A DNA stretch of 64,000 bases from Desulfatitalea sp. BRH_c12 (GCA_000961655.1 LADR01000054.1:1-64000), one strand, 5' to 3'; numbered from the stretch's first letter, positions 45,107 through 55,885 are shown. Notes: generated from the sequence alone by a model not told the origin. Made by a program: numbers and translations.

Positions 45107-45595
45107 TCAGCGGCCATATCCCATACCGCTGACCAGCGCGCTGGTCGGCGCCACCCAGATTTCCACCTGGGTGCTGAATCTGCCATCATCGATGCTGATG
45201 ACACACCAGCGGCTCTCTTTTTTGAACAGCATCATGGAACGAGGTGCCTTGATGCCACTGAGCTGCTGCCAGCCATCGGTCGGCATCCCGTTTTCAAAAA
45301 AAGTGTAGAGTGAACCGGAATCCACACCTCCGGTCAGGACCAGCACGCCGGCCCTGAACTCCTGTGTATGAAAAATGAACGAGTTTTTCAGATCCACTTT
45401 TAGATCGCGCGGCAGCATGACATCGCCGAAGTCATGGTACACGGGAGCGTTTTTGGATGCGCCGGGAACCGACCTGTCACCGGAAGAAGCGGATGGCTGT
45501 TTGGATGTCACGGTTGAACAGCCCATGGTCACCGCAATCACCGTCCAAGCCAGGATCACCATCGATACCGTACCTTTACCGTTCGCCATGGTCAT
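45107..45595 (-). CDS. Lipoprotein of unknown function
   Basis: 162 residues with a lipoprotein signal (MVILAWTVIAVTMGCST). The mature domain contains VMLPRDLKVDLKNSFIFHTQ, VLVLTGGVDSGSLYTFFENGM, PTDGWQQLSGIKAPRSMML and WCVISIDDGRFSTQVEIWVA, a layout seen in an uncharacterised group of deltaproteobacterial envelope lipoproteins. The start codon overlaps the stop of the upstream small gene (ATGA). Confidence 0.75.
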   Translation of the reverse strand: MTMANGKGTVSMVILAWTVIAVTMGCSTVTSKQPSASSGDRSVPGASKNAPVYHDFGDVMLPRDLKVDLKNSFIFHTQEFRAGVLVLTGGVDSGSLYTFFENGMPTDGWQQLSGIKAPRSMMLFKKESRWCVISIDDGRFSTQVEIWVAPTSALVSGMGYGR

Positions 45596-45894
45596 GTCTC
45601 GCTCCCTTGATCTGTGCGTCCGTTCCGCTCCGGTGGTTTATCCGCATTCCGTCGTTGGGCCGCTTTCAACATACCGATCCATTCGCGCAGCAACAGTTCC
45701 GTGTCCTTGCGTGTCGGCGCGGGCAGTTCGGCGATCCGGCGTTCAATATCGGTCAACGCCTTTTGCAAGTCGTCGCGCTCCGGTTGCAGCGCCGCCAGGC
45801 GCCGGTAGATGGCAGCGGCTTTGCGCAAATACCCCTGCGCGGCATATACTTTGGCCATGCTGACGGTATCGCAATTAGAGGAAGGTATGCTCAT
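45592..45894 (-). CDS. Small TPR-like hypothetical protein
   Basis: 100 residues. One TPR-like helical hairpin (MAKVYAAQGYLRKAAAIYRR, LAALQPERDDLQKAL) is followed by a helical stretch with ERRIAELPAPTRKD. It is coupled by 4-bp overlaps to the ftsB-like gene upstream and the lipoprotein gene downstream. I do not recognise a family. Confidence 0.65.
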   Translation of the reverse strand: MSIPSSNCDTVSMAKVYAAQGYLRKAAAIYRRLAALQPERDDLQKALTDIERRIAELPAPTRKDTELLLREWIGMLKAAQRRNADKPPERNGRTDQGSET

Positions 45895-46190
45895 CGATCG
45901 CCGGCAGGCCCGCTCTTGAATTTGAATATGCGTTCATCGTCACGAATCATTCCCAACTCGCGGCGCGCCACATCTTCAATCATCGCCGGATCTTTTTGCA
46001 GCCGCTCTATCGTCCGGTAGGTCCGGGCATTTTCCAGGGCCAGGCGCTCGTTGTCGGTGACCAGTGTGTGGAGGGTGGCACGCATGCGGCTGAGCTCCAA
46101 CAGGCCATTGTCCCCAAACGAAATCACCAGCATCAGGCCAAACATGGCACATGCGATAGCGGCGGCAACAATCTTCTGACGATGGCTCAT
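45891..46190 (-). CDS. FtsB/DivIC-like septum formation initiator
   Basis: 99 residues: one N-terminal membrane helix (VAAAIACAMFGLMLVISFG), then a coiled coil (LSRMRATLHTLVTDNERLAL) and the family end VARRELGMIRDDERIFKF. FtsB-like proteins join the divisome through FtsL and FtsQ. The gene follows murJ (13-bp gap), fitting a cell-envelope group. Confidence 0.88.
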   Translation of the reverse strand: MSHRQKIVAAAIACAMFGLMLVISFGDNGLLELSRMRATLHTLVTDNERLALENARTYRTIERLQKDPAMIEDVARRELGMIRDDERIFKFKSGPAGDR

Positions 46191-46203
46191 GGTACTCTAT
46201 TTC

Positions 46204-47895
46204 CTAAGCCGGCGTGGCCGGCGAATTCTTACGGACAATGTCCAGTAATTTGCGCATTTCGGGAAGCTTCAGGGCGTGGGCCAGCCCAGCGAAGACAAGC
46301 GTCCCGATGAACGCGCACCCCGCCACGCCGGGCAACAATTGCAGCCCCGTGCCACCGTCGGACGGGAGCAACCAACCGGAGACAGCCTCCACGCACACCC
46401 CCATCAGCGCAGCGCACATTGCTGTTTTAACGATAGAGGTGCAGATGGCCCGCCATCCCAGGGCGCCCAACTTACGCCGCAAGGCCACGGTCAACAGCGC
46501 CATGTTGAACACCGAGGAGAGCGAAAGCGCCAGCGCCAATCCGTTGTGCTGCATAGGGCCCATCAGCAGCGCCCCCACAATCAGGTTTGCCGCAATGGCG
46601 ATCAGCGAAATCCGCAGGGGCGTACGCGCATCCTTAAGGGCGTAGAAAACATTCAACACGATCCGTATTCCCGAGAAGGCCCACAACCCCGTACAATAGT
46701 ATAATAACGCGCTTGCCGTCAATCGCATGCTGTGTGCATCGAAGGCGCCACGCTGAAAAAGCAGGGCAACGATGGGCTCGCGCAATACGATCAGGCCGAC
46801 CATCGAAGGCAGCGTGATAAAAAAAACCAGGGTGATGGCATGGGCAAAGGTCTGACGCATGGCCTCGCATTGTTGAGCCGCGGCTTGGCGCGCCAAAGTG
46901 GGCAGAATGGCCGTGGCTGTGGCAATGCCGAAGATACCGAGCGGGAATTGAACCAGGCGATCGGCATAATATAGATAGGAAACGCTGCCCTGCGGCAACA
47001 AGCTGGCCAAAAGCGTTACAACGAGACTGTTGATCTGGTAGACGGCCGCTCCGAGCAGCACGGGGCCCAACATCAGCAGGATGCGTTGAAAGGAAGGATG
47101 CCACAATGGGGCCTTTTTCCAAAAACGAAACCTGCTTCTGACAAGAACCGGAATCTGCAGCCCGAGTTGCAGGACCCCGCCGAGAATGACGCCGAAAGCC
47201 AACCAGCGGACTTGCACGTTTTGATCCATGCTCCACATGGCGCCCAAACACAGCGCCGCGATCATGGCGATGTTCAAGAAGACCGGCGCAAGGGCGGGCG
47301 CGGCAAAATGTCCCAGAACATTCAGAATCCCCATACACAGGGCCAACAGGCCGACAAAAATAACATAGGGGAACATGATGCGGGTCAAGCTGGCCGTGAG
47401 TTCGAATTTATCCGCCGATTCCGCGAAGCCGGGCGCAAAAAGACGCACCAGCCAGGGGGCCGCCACTATCCCGAATAACGCACACCCAAGCAACACCAAG
47501 GCCAGCAATCGTATGGCACTGGTGGCCATACGATCGGCTTCGGTACGCCCCTGGTGATAAAGAACGTCCGTATAGACGGGCACAAACGCGATACTCAAGG
47601 TGCCTTCGCCGAGAAGTCGGCGCAGCAAGTTGGGGATGCGAAACGCGGCGATGAATGCGTCCGATGTCAGACCAGCGCCGAAGAAGGACGCGATGACGAT
47701 ATCGCGCACAGCCCCCAGAATACGACTGAGCAGGGTGGCCCCACCCACGACGCCCGCGGCGCGCATCATGCGCACATTCTCGCCGGCATGCGATGGGTCG
47801 GACGAATCGGTCAAAGGATCCGGTCCGGCGTGTTCCGCGCCGTCGGTGCAGGGGTGCCCACCGTCCGGCATTGATTTATCGAAATTTATTGACAT
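46204..47895 (-). CDS. murJ: Lipid II flippase MurJ
   Basis: 563 residues with about 14 membrane helices. MurJ marks: GVVGGATLLSRILGAVRDIV, FIAAFRIPNLLRRLLGEGTL, SIAFVPVYTDVLYHQGR and LYYADRLVQFPLGIFGIATA. The N-terminus is about 45 residues longer than usual. It flips lipid II for peptidoglycan synthesis. The start lies 66 bp from the rpsT start on the opposite strand. Confidence 0.95.
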   Translation of the reverse strand: MSINFDKSMPDGGHPCTDGAEHAGPDPLTDSSDPSHAGENVRMMRAAGVVGGATLLSRILGAVRDIVIASFFGAGLTSDAFIAAFRIPNLLRRLLGEGTLSIAFVPVYTDVLYHQGRTEADRMATSAIRLLALVLLGCALFGIVAAPWLVRLFAPGFAESADKFELTASLTRIMFPYVIFVGLLALCMGILNVLGHFAAPALAPVFLNIAMIAALCLGAMWSMDQNVQVRWLAFGVILGGVLQLGLQIPVLVRSRFRFWKKAPLWHPSFQRILLMLGPVLLGAAVYQINSLVVTLLASLLPQGSVSYLYYADRLVQFPLGIFGIATATAILPTLARQAAAQQCEAMRQTFAHAITLVFFITLPSMVGLIVLREPIVALLFQRGAFDAHSMRLTASALLYYCTGLWAFSGIRIVLNVFYALKDARTPLRISLIAIAANLIVGALLMGPMQHNGLALALSLSSVFNMALLTVALRRKLGALGWRAICTSIVKTAMCAALMGVCVEAVSGWLLPSDGGTGLQLLPGVAGCAFIGTLVFAGLAHALKLPEMRKLLDIVRKNSPATPA

Positions 47896-47961
47896 GCCCG
47901 CAGAGCGCCTATATAGATTGACATTTTAAAAAAGCCCTAACAAGGTGAAAGGAGTTGCCCA

Positions 47962-48225
47962 GTGGCCAATCATAAATCAGCACTCAAACGCGCTGGCCAG
48001 AATCAAGTACGGCGCTTGCGCAATCGGACAGTGAGAACGCGTGTAAAGAACGTGGTCAAGGAAGTTCGTGTGGCCGCAGCCCAAAATTCGGCCGATGAAA
48101 CCGGTGTGGCTTTCAAGACCGCCCAATCCGCAATCGCCAAGGCTGCCAAAAAAGGCGTTCTGCACAGACGGACGGCTTCCCGGAAAATCGCCCGCCTCGC
48201 AAAGCTGACCTATTCCGTTCAGTAG
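47962..48225 (+). CDS. rpsT: 30S ribosomal protein S20
   Basis: 87 residues, GTG start with AAAGGAG upstream. ANHKSALKRAGQNQVRRLRN and the end KKGVLHRRTASRKIARLAK are typical for S20, which binds 16S rRNA. A strong terminator follows at 48248. Confidence 0.97.
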   Translation: MANHKSALKRAGQNQVRRLRNRTVRTRVKNVVKEVRVAAAQNSADETGVAFKTAQSAIAKAAKKGVLHRRTASRKIARLAKLTYSVQ

Positions 48226-48247
48226 CAAAACCCCGCATACAACGGCA

Positions 48248-48278
48248 AAACACCCGGCGCATGCCAAGCCGGGTGTTT
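48248..48278 (+). terminator. Rho-independent terminator after rpsT
   Basis: An 11-bp stem (AAACACCCGGC with GCCGGGTGTTT) and a nine-base loop, followed by TTGTTG. It begins 22 bases after the rpsT stop and can also serve lptE from the other strand. Confidence 0.88.
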
Positions 48279-48306
48279 GTTGTTGTGCGTCCTCAGTTCC
48301 GCCATT

Positions 48307-48792
48307 TCAAAACGCATCCGTCAACCGTTCATACACATATTCCGCCAGACGCTGCGCCACCAATGCACTGGCCACACGCAGATTGCGATCCGTCTCGGTT
48401 CTCAGATTATCGACCGTATAGGCTTGGTCGGCAGTCAAGCGCTGGCCGCGCCACAACACCTTGCCGGTGCGATCTTTCAGAATGAAAGAGGCGGTTATCG
48501 TCATACGACGCTCCACCGCCGTAAGCGTGCTGCTGCGTGTCAGGGTTTCGGTACTCAACGCGTCTATCGTGCCGGTGAGTACGGCGTCAGCTTGATCTGC
48601 ACCCACCACAAGATCCTGACGGCGGCGGGTAAGCTCATCGACCAAAGCGCCGGTGACGATGGTTTCGAGTCCGGAAAGCGCGGTGCGGTTGGTCAGTACG
48701 CTCACACCAATGGTCTGCACATCGCCGGGCAATTTACCGGTGCCCGACAGATGGTAGCCGCAAGAAACCGGCAGAAGCAGGATCGCCATCAC
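48307..48792 (-). CDS. lptE: LPS-assembly lipoprotein LptE
   Basis: 161 residues from GTG 48792 (ATG 48789 also possible). The lipobox lies in LLLPVSCGYHLSGTG, followed by QTIGVSVLTNRTALSGLE and RRMTITASFILKDRTG, an LptE/LptE-like beta protein that plugs LptD in the outer membrane. The frame is open upstream and would add the basic residues KGKRFGGW to the signal, but it has no ATG, GTG or TTG there, only ATT/ATC codons. The order leuS-lptE is conserved in proteobacteria. Confidence 0.85.
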   Translation of the reverse strand: MMAILLLPVSCGYHLSGTGKLPGDVQTIGVSVLTNRTALSGLETIVTGALVDELTRRRQDLVVGADQADAVLTGTIDALSTETLTRSSTLTAVERRMTITASFILKDRTGKVLWRGQRLTADQAYTVDNLRTETDRNLRVASALVAQRLAEYVYERLTDAF

Positions 48793-48931
48793 CGCCAGCC
48801 ACCCACCAAACCTTTTACCTTTTCCAATGATGGTATTCAGAATAAGTACCCCGGGAGGGCGGGTTCTTCCCCGCCCTGGTAAGAATATGGCCCGCGCTCC
48901 GACCCTGTCGGGAGACCTGAAGAATAATCTT

Positions 48932-51538
48932 TTACGCGACGATATTCACCAACTTGTTCTTGACCACGATCACTTTTTTAGGACCCGCGGGCCCGATGAA
49001 TTTTTGTACGCGCTCATCGTCGAGAGCGCTCTTTTTCAATGCCTCTTCATCCGTATCCAGGGGCACTGAAAAACGGCCGCGCAGTTTACCGTTGACTTGC
49101 ACCACGATGGTCACTTCGTCCTGAACCAGCGCATCCTGTCTGTATGGGGGCCAGGCGGTCGCCAGTGTGCTTTGCCCGTGGCCCAGGAATTGCCAGATCT
49201 CTTCCGAAAAATGCGGCACGATCGGAGACAGCAGAATCACCACCGTTTCAAGCGCATGGCGCATGACTTCGGCTTGCAGCGGCGCCCCCTGGCCCGGCTT
49301 GATTTCGAGGGCATACATCTGGTTGACCAATTCCATGACGGCACTGATGGCGGTATTGAAATGAAACCGGTCTTCGATGTCGCGCGAGACCTTTTCAATC
49401 GTCTGATGCGCTTTTTTGTACATTGCCCGCAGCGGCTCGTCGACCTCATCGGGGGCGCCGTCATAGGCCGACACGCCGGAAACGACAGGCAGCCAGGAGT
49501 GGGCCAACCGCCACACGCGGTTCAAAAAACGCGCGCTGCCATCCACGCCTTGGTCGCTCCACTCCAGGTCCCTTTCGGGAGGGGCGGCGAACAGGCAAAA
49601 CAGGCGGGTCGTGTCGGCGCCATAGCGATCCAGCAGGACATTGGGGTCGACCACGTTGCGTTTGGACTTGGACATTTTTTCCACGCGGCCGACAACCACC
49701 GGTTGATTGCACAGCGTGCAGTGCGGACCGTCTTGGTCTTCGCGCACCTGCTCGGGGAAAAGATAGCCATGCTGGGGGCAGGAAGTCGTCTCCTTGCACA
49801 CCATGCCCTGCGTCAGCAGACGCGTAAACGGCTCCTTGTATTGAACCAGTCCCATCGCGTGCAGCACGCGGGTATAATAGCGAGAGTACAACAAGTGCAA
49901 AATGGCATGCTCCACGCCGCCGATGTATTGGTCGACCGGCATCCAGTAGTCCACATCCTTTTTGTCGAACATGGCGCTGTCGCAGCGCGGGCTGCAGTAA
50001 CGTTCAAAATACCAGGAGGATTCCACGAAAGTGTCCATGGTATCGGTTTCGCGCCGCGCATCCGGGTTCTGGCACCTGGGACAGGTGGTCTTGGCAAAAT
50101 ACGGCAGGGATGCCAGCGGCGATTGCCCGCCTTCGAGCAGGTGGGCGTCCTCGGGCAACACGATCGGCAGATCCTCTTCAGGCACCGGCACGATGCCGCA
50201 GCGTTCACAGTGGATCATGGGGATCGGCGTGCCCCAATAGCGCTGCCGCGAAATACCCCAGTCACGCAGGCGAAAGCTGATGGCCCGTTTGCCTAAATTT
50301 CGGGATTCGAGCGCATCGACGATCTTTTCCATAGCGTCCCGGTTGGCAAGGCCGTTAAAATCACCTGAATTGATCATCGTGCCATCGGCCACGTAGGCCT
50401 CGGACATGGCGGCGCCATCCAGGGCGGCGTCAGGGGGCTGAACCACAGGCACGACCGGTAAGGCGTATTTTTTAGCGAAATCAAAATCGCGCTGATCGTG
50501 CGCGGGCACCGACATGACCGCACCGGTACCGTATTCCATCAAGGCGAAATTGGCGGTGTAGATCGGCATGCGGCGCCCGTTCATGGGATTGATGCAGTAA
50601 CGGCCGGTGAACACCCCCTCTTTTTCATAGGTTTCGATGGCCTTGCTGGTACGCTCCTGTAAGCTGATGCGCTCGACAAACGCCGCAATTGCCGCAGCCT
50701 GCGCGGTGTCGGCCGCCAACTGGGGCACCATCGGATGTTCCGGGGCCAGGCACATAAAGGTCGCACCGTAAACGGTATCCGGACGCGTCGTGAAAACCGG
50801 TATGACCTGGTCGCTGTTCTCTACGGCGAAACGAATTTCAGCACCCTGGCTGCGTCCGATCCAGTTCTTCTGCATGGTGATGACCTTGTCCGGCCACCCA
50901 GGCAACTGATCGCAATAAAGCAGGAGATCTTCGGCAAAATCGCTGATCCGGAAAAACCACTGGTTGAGTTTTTTCTGCCGGACGGTCTGTCCGCAGCGCC
51001 AGCATTGACCGGCCTCGACCTGTTCGTTGGCCAGGACCGTCTGGCATGTCTCGCACCAGTTAACGTAGGACTCCTTGCGATAGGCCATGTCTTTTTCGAC
51101 CATTTTTAGAAACAACCACTGTTCCCATCGATAGTATTCAGGCCTGCAGGTGGCGATTTCACGGTCCCAATCGTAGGAAAAGCCCAACTGCTTGAGCTGG
51201 TTGCGCATGTAAGCGATATTCTCGTAGGTCCACGTGGCCGGATGGGTGTTGTTGGCGATGGCGGCATTTTCAGCCGGCATGCCGAAAGCGTCCCATCCCA
51301 TGGGATGCAGCACGTTGAACCCCCGCATGCGTTTGTAACGTGCCACCACGTCACCGATGGTGTAGTTGCGCACATGGCCCATGTGGATCTTGCCTGAGGG
51401 GTACGGAAACATTTCCAACAAATAGTATTTGGGCGCACCCGACTGAACATCCACTTTGAACAATTTGGACGCCTCCCAGGCGGACTGCCACTTCTGCTCA
51501 ATTTCTCGCGCATGATATCGCTGATCCATCATCGTCAC
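48932..51538 (-). CDS. leuS: Leucyl-tRNA synthetase
   Basis: 868 residues. The HIGH motif is HMGH in [17 protein letters not shown], and the KMSKS motif is in [14 protein letters not shown]. Zinc-ribbon cysteines ([20 protein letters not shown]) and the editing domain ([20 protein letters not shown]) are present. The length is normal. It is followed by lptE. Confidence 0.98.
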   Translation of the reverse strand: MTMMDQRYHAREIEQKWQSAWEASKLFKVDVQSGAPKYYLLEMFPYPSGKIHMGHVRNYTIGDVVARYKRMRGFNVLHPMGWDAFGMPAENAAIANNTHPATWTYENIAYMRNQLKQLGFSYDWDREIATCRPEYYRWEQWLFLKMVEKDMAYRKESYVNWCETCQTVLANEQVEAGQCWRCGQTVRQKKLNQWFFRISDFAEDLLLYCDQLPGWPDKVITMQKNWIGRSQGAEIRFAVENSDQVIPVFTTRPDTVYGATFMCLAPEHPMVPQLAADTAQAAAIAAFVERISLQERTSKAIETYEKEGVFTGRYCINPMNGRRMPIYTANFALMEYGTGAVMSVPAHDQRDFDFAKKYALPVVPVVQPPDAALDGAAMSEAYVADGTMINSGDFNGLANRDAMEKIVDALESRNLGKRAISFRLRDWGISRQRYWGTPIPMIHCERCGIVPVPEEDLPIVLPEDAHLLEGGQSPLASLPYFAKTTCPRCQNPDARRETDTMDTFVESSWYFERYCSPRCDSAMFDKKDVDYWMPVDQYIGGVEHAILHLLYSRYYTRVLHAMGLVQYKEPFTRLLTQGMVCKETTSCPQHGYLFPEQVREDQDGPHCTLCNQPVVVGRVEKMSKSKRNVVDPNVLLDRYGADTTRLFCLFAAPPERDLEWSDQGVDGSARFLNRVWRLAHSWLPVVSGVSAYDGAPDEVDEPLRAMYKKAHQTIEKVSRDIEDRFHFNTAISAVMELVNQMYALEIKPGQGAPLQAEVMRHALETVVILLSPIVPHFSEEIWQFLGHGQSTLATAWPPYRQDALVQDEVTIVVQVNGKLRGRFSVPLDTDEEALKKSALDDERVQKFIGPAGPKKVIVVKNKLVNIVA

Positions 51539-51661
51539 CTTTTAACGTGTGTTTCGCCTGTTCGCCGCCGGAAGGTACGGGGCGTATTGCAAGTAATCTT
51601 TAAGGATCCGATTCCAATGCCATAAGTTTGCCAAAAGTGCAATGATAGAGCAACGCCCCGT

Positions 51662-51845
51662 CAGGGTAACCGCATTTGCGTATGGGCCTCAATTCAGAAA
51701 TGCAACATCGTTCTTCCTTATGGGCGGACCTTGTGTTCGCCCGGTGCGGGAGATGTCAGTGGCCCCCTGGGGCGAATGGACATCGTGATGGTCACGATGC
51801 CCGCTGCAGGGGCGACCTGCGGTCGCCCGCGCGAACCACTGAATG
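51662..51845. mobile_element. Truncated MITE-like element
   Basis: Starts with CAGGGTAACCGCATTTG (51662-51678), the terminal motif of the element at 40317, and carries the GGGGCGACC-TGC-GGTCGCCC hairpin at about 51808-51828, then breaks off. It is a fragment in the opposite orientation. The flanks 51539-51661 and 51846-52108 hold no recognisable gene. Confidence 0.7.
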
Positions 51846-52108
51846 CATCGCTCTGGATATTTGCAGATGATGAACAAAGCCGACGAAAATGATTTATCGA
51901 TTCAGTTCTACGTTCATAACCTCCATTCCCCGCTCGGGCAACGGCAACGCAATAATATGACATGACACGTAAAATCATAATGAGCCCCTCAACACCGTGC
52001 ACCGGCCACGCATTTTCTATTTGACTTACCTTAAACAATTACATATGAATCAATGCGTTACACCCACACGAACTAAATCGCACCCTAACCCACAGGAATA
52101 CCCTCAGG

Positions 52109-53578
52109 ATGAGCAGCAAAATTTTGATCAATGCTATCGATCCGGAAGAAATCCGTATTGCTAAAGTCAATGAAAGCCGGATGGAAGAGTTTCAGATCGA
52201 AATGGCGGGCCGTGAAATCATTCACGGCAATATCTATAAAGGCATCGTCACCCGGGTGGAACCCAGCCTTCAAGCCGTGTTCGTCGATTTCGGCGGAGAA
52301 CGCAACGGCTTTTTGCAACAGAACGAGATCCACAGCGACTACTTCCAGGAAAACAGCAACGGCGATCCGGCCTTAGAAAATCGGATCGTCAAAGGCCAGG
52401 AACTCATGGTGCAGGTGACCAAGGACCCCATGATGAAAAAGGGGGCCATGCTCACCACCTATGTTTCCCTGCCCGGCCGGTTCATCGTATTAATGCCGGG
52501 CAACCCCCAGCGCGGAATCTCGCGCAAAATCGAAGATGAGGAAGAACGGCAACGTCTGAAGGACCTGCTGCAGACGGTCAAAATTCCGGAAGGCTTCGGC
52601 GTTATTGTGCGTACGGCCGGCCTGGGCTGCACAAAGGCGCAGATCGCCAAAGATCTGAGCTATCTGCTGCGGTTGTGGACCAACATCAACGAAAAATGCC
52701 TTCGTGAGGAGGCCCCCGCGACACTTTATAAGGAACGCAGCCTGGCGGTGCGTTCAGTCCGCGACTATTTTACCTCCGAAGTGAACGAAATCCTGATCGA
52801 CGATGAAAGTGTCTATCAGGAGGTTAAAAACTTCATGCACATTATCTCTCCGCGGCATACGCGCATTGTCAAACTGCACACCCACGACAAACCGATTTTC
52901 GCAAAATTCCAGCTGGAAGATCAGATCGCCACCATTTTCGAAAACCGGGTGCCCCTCAAATCGGGCGGCTCCATCGTCATCGAACAGACCGAAGCCCTGG
53001 TGGCCATTGACGTCAATTCCGGCCGGGGTACCCGTGAAAAGGACCTGGAACAGACCGCGCTCAACACCAACCTCGAGGCTGCTGAAGAAGTGGCCCGGCA
53101 GATCCGGCTTCGCGATTTGGGCGGCCTGATCGTGGTGGATTTCATCGACATGCGCGAAATCAAGAACCGCAACGCAATCGAGCGCGGGCTGCGCGAACAT
53201 GTCAAGGGCGACAAAGCCAGAGTCCGCATCGGGCGCATTTCCCAATTCGGCTTACTGGAGATGGCGCGCCAACGTTTGGCGCCCTCGATCGAATTCGGCA
53301 GCCTGGTACCCTGCCCTTACTGTAAAGGTAAAGGATTGTTGCCGTCGACCGAGACGTTGGCGATCCGGTTTTTGCGCCAGTTGAAAATGCTGACGCGCAA
53401 AACCGGCCTGCAACGGGTGCATGGCAGTGTTCCCAAGGCGGTGGCCGATTATGTATTGAACAAGAAACGCAAAGAGATTATAGAGCTCGAAATGCAGCGG
53501 GGCTTCGCGTTGACCATCGAGGGGGACGATCAACTGGCGCCCCATGAATGTCATATCGAGTGCGACCCACACTGTTGA
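52109..53578 (+). CDS. rng: Ribonuclease G/E
   Basis: 489 residues, RNase G size. S1 domain with GIVTRVEPSLQAVFVDFGGE near residue 45, catalytic Asp in VAIDVNSGRGTREKDLEQTA and VVDFIDMREIKNR, and the Zn-link PCPYCKGKGLLPS. It lacks the long C-terminal scaffold of RNase E. It matures rRNA and degrades mRNA. Confidence 0.95.
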   Translation: MSSKILINAIDPEEIRIAKVNESRMEEFQIEMAGREIIHGNIYKGIVTRVEPSLQAVFVDFGGERNGFLQQNEIHSDYFQENSNGDPALENRIVKGQELMVQVTKDPMMKKGAMLTTYVSLPGRFIVLMPGNPQRGISRKIEDEEERQRLKDLLQTVKIPEGFGVIVRTAGLGCTKAQIAKDLSYLLRLWTNINEKCLREEAPATLYKERSLAVRSVRDYFTSEVNEILIDDESVYQEVKNFMHIISPRHTRIVKLHTHDKPIFAKFQLEDQIATIFENRVPLKSGGSIVIEQTEALVAIDVNSGRGTREKDLEQTALNTNLEAAEEVARQIRLRDLGGLIVVDFIDMREIKNRNAIERGLREHVKGDKARVRIGRISQFGLLEMARQRLAPSIEFGSLVPCPYCKGKGLLPSTETLAIRFLRQLKMLTRKTGLQRVHGSVPKAVADYVLNKKRKEIIELEMQRGFALTIEGDDQLAPHECHIECDPHC

Positions 53579-53748
53579 GCCGATCCAACAAATCGACTTC
53601 ACAAACACCAACCGGCCGCGGTCGTCTGGCATGATCGTGCCAAAAGATTTGACCCGCGCAATCATTTCAAGTATATGGGCGCATTCTAGTTATCCTGAAT
53701 AACAGATGGGTCTCAACCGGCGCCATCATCACGAGGAGGATTCAAAGT

Positions 53749-54114
53749 ATGGATATCGCGTACGCAATGGGTAGCGGCGGCACACCGGGTGCGGAGGGCG
53801 TCGGAGGATTTCTTTCAACGCCTCTGTTGCCCATCATTCTGATGTTGGCTATCATGTGGTTCCTGCTGATCCGCCCGCAGCAGAAAAAGCAAAAAGAGCA
53901 TCGCGAAATGATCGGCAATCTCAAAAAGGGGGATACGATTATCACCTCCGGGGGATTGTACGGGCGCGTCACCGGCCTTACCGACACCGTTCTCACCGTC
54001 GAAATAGCGGACAAAGTCCGGGTCAGAGTCAGCCGTGGCCATATCGCCGGCCTCGCCCAGACAACGAAGCCGTCCGCCCCACCGGCCAAGGACAAACCGG
54101 AAGCCGAAAAATAG
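53749..54114 (+). CDS. yajC: Preprotein translocase subunit YajC
   Basis: 121 residues: one membrane helix (PLLPIILMLAIMWFLLIRPQ) followed by QQKKQKEHREMIGNLKKGD and IITSGGLYGRVTGL, the YajC signature. It belongs to the SecDF-YajC complex; secD and secF follow in order. Confidence 0.96.
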   Translation: MDIAYAMGSGGTPGAEGVGGFLSTPLLPIILMLAIMWFLLIRPQQKKQKEHREMIGNLKKGDTIITSGGLYGRVTGLTDTVLTVEIADKVRVRVSRGHIAGLAQTTKPSAPPAKDKPEAEK

Positions 54115-54229
54115 TGATGTTCCATGTGGGCCTCGCATACCGCCTGGATTACGGCGTCGCGCCTGAAGCGCGCACGCCGCAAGGGCCCCGTTCGCATCCG
54201 ATTACAGACGTTATAAAAGGAACGAAGCA

Positions 54230-55813
54230 GTGAAAACACCTTCTTGGCGCCTCATTGTTGCTGTCTTGGCCATACTTGCCGCATTCGTCTATGTCTTGCC
54301 GACCCTGCAAATGATTTCCGAAAAAAAGGAACAGCCCACCCTGTGGCCGTACCGTCAGATCAATCTGGGCCTGGATCTGCAAGGCGGCATGCACCTGGTG
54401 ATGCAGGTGGACACGGCCAAGGCGGTCGCCAATACGGTGGATCGCGCTCTGGAAGAACTGCGCGCTTTCGTGCGCCAGAACCAAATGCGGGTCAAGGGAC
54501 TGCGCAAGACGAACGACACCACTATGGCCATCGCGCCTGCGGACACGGATGCATTCGACCGGTTCAAGGGGTTGCTCGCCGAAGAGTTCAAGGATTTTAA
54601 GGTCGATGAGAAGTCGCTGGACGGCCAGCCAGCCATTTATCTCTCGTTGAAAGAGGATGCGGCCGAAAACATCAAAACGTTGACCTTCGAAAAAGCCCTG
54701 AGCAAGGTACGCAACCGCGTAGACGAATACGGCGCCCGTGAACCCGACATAAGGCCGCAGGGTGAAGACCGCATCATCGTGCAGTTGCCTGGCGTGGTCG
54801 ACGCGGACAAGGCACGCCAGGAAATCGGGCGCACCGGCAACCTGGAATTCAAACTTGTGGATGAAAACAACGATGTGCGCGAAGCGCTTGCGGGCACCGT
54901 TCCGCCGGGCAGCGAAATCCGCTACTATCGTAAAGACGATCCTGAAATGGCCGGTCGCCCCATTCTGCTTCGCAAGGAAACGCTGCTCACCGGCGATTAT
55001 CTCAGCGAAGCGCGCGTGCAGTTCGATCCGGCCAGCGGCCAGCCCTATGTGGCCATCAAATTCAACAACCGGGGCTCGCAGATCTTCGCCCAGGTGACGG
55101 AGGAAAACATCAACAAGCGGTTGGCCATCGTGCTGGACAGTGAAGTGTATTCAGCCCCCGTGATCCGGTCTAAGATTGTGGGTGAAGGCATCATCGAAGG
55201 TAATTTCAACGATGAAAGCGCCAAGAGCCTGGCGCTGGTCCTGCGGGAAGCCTTCCCCGCGCCGGTCAAAATCCTGTACGAAAAAACCGTAGGCCCTTCG
55301 CTGGGCAGCGACTCGATTCGCAAGGGGCTGAGTTCCATGGTGATCGGGGGCTTGCTGGTGATCTTTTTCATGGTCTTCTATTACAAACGCGCCGGCATCA
55401 TCGCGGATTTCGCCCTGCTGACGAATATTCTTCTGATTGCCGGCGGGCTGGCCGCCCTGGGGGCAACGCTGACACTGCCCGGAATCGCCGGCATCATCTT
55501 GACCATCGGCATGGCCGTGGACGCCAATGTGCTCATCTTCGAACGCATCCGCGAGGAACTGCGCCTGGGTAAAACGGCACGCGCCGCGCTGGATGCCGGT
55601 TTCGAACGCGCCACGTTGACTATCCTCGACGCCAATGTCACCACCCTGATCGCCGGCCTGGTCCTGTTTCAATTCGGCAGTGGCCCCGTGAAAGGGTTTG
55701 CCGTCACGCTGTGTCTCGGCGTGCTGTCAAGTCTCTTCACCGCCCTGGTCGTATCGCGGATCATTTTCGACTATCTTTTAACGCACCGGCGGGTCAAAAC
55801 GTTGAGCATTTAG
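54230..55813 (+). CDS. secD: Protein translocase subunit SecD
   Basis: 527 residues, GTG start with AAGGAA upstream. A first helix is followed by INLGLDLQGGMHLVMQVDTA (the D1 motif), a periplasmic region with IVQLPGVVDADKARQEIGRT, and five C-terminal helices with TLPGIAGIILTIGMAVDANV, LIFERIREELRLGKT. It uses the proton motive force to aid export. Confidence 0.97.
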   Translation: MKTPSWRLIVAVLAILAAFVYVLPTLQMISEKKEQPTLWPYRQINLGLDLQGGMHLVMQVDTAKAVANTVDRALEELRAFVRQNQMRVKGLRKTNDTTMAIAPADTDAFDRFKGLLAEEFKDFKVDEKSLDGQPAIYLSLKEDAAENIKTLTFEKALSKVRNRVDEYGAREPDIRPQGEDRIIVQLPGVVDADKARQEIGRTGNLEFKLVDENNDVREALAGTVPPGSEIRYYRKDDPEMAGRPILLRKETLLTGDYLSEARVQFDPASGQPYVAIKFNNRGSQIFAQVTEENINKRLAIVLDSEVYSAPVIRSKIVGEGIIEGNFNDESAKSLALVLREAFPAPVKILYEKTVGPSLGSDSIRKGLSSMVIGGLLVIFFMVFYYKRAGIIADFALLTNILLIAGGLAALGATLTLPGIAGIILTIGMAVDANVLIFERIREELRLGKTARAALDAGFERATLTILDANVTTLIAGLVLFQFGSGPVKGFAVTLCLGVLSSLFTALVVSRIIFDYLLTHRRVKTLSI

Positions 55814-55885
55814 TGCCGCAACGGGCCACCCCTTTGTTGGAGCTTTTAGCCCGATCATTAACATCGAGACCGAGGAAAGCCGATT

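Noticed and set aside
47896-47961. Sigma-70 promoter of rpsT
   Set aside because: A TTGACA is present, but no acceptable -10 hexamer stands at 16-18 bases, so it was not called.
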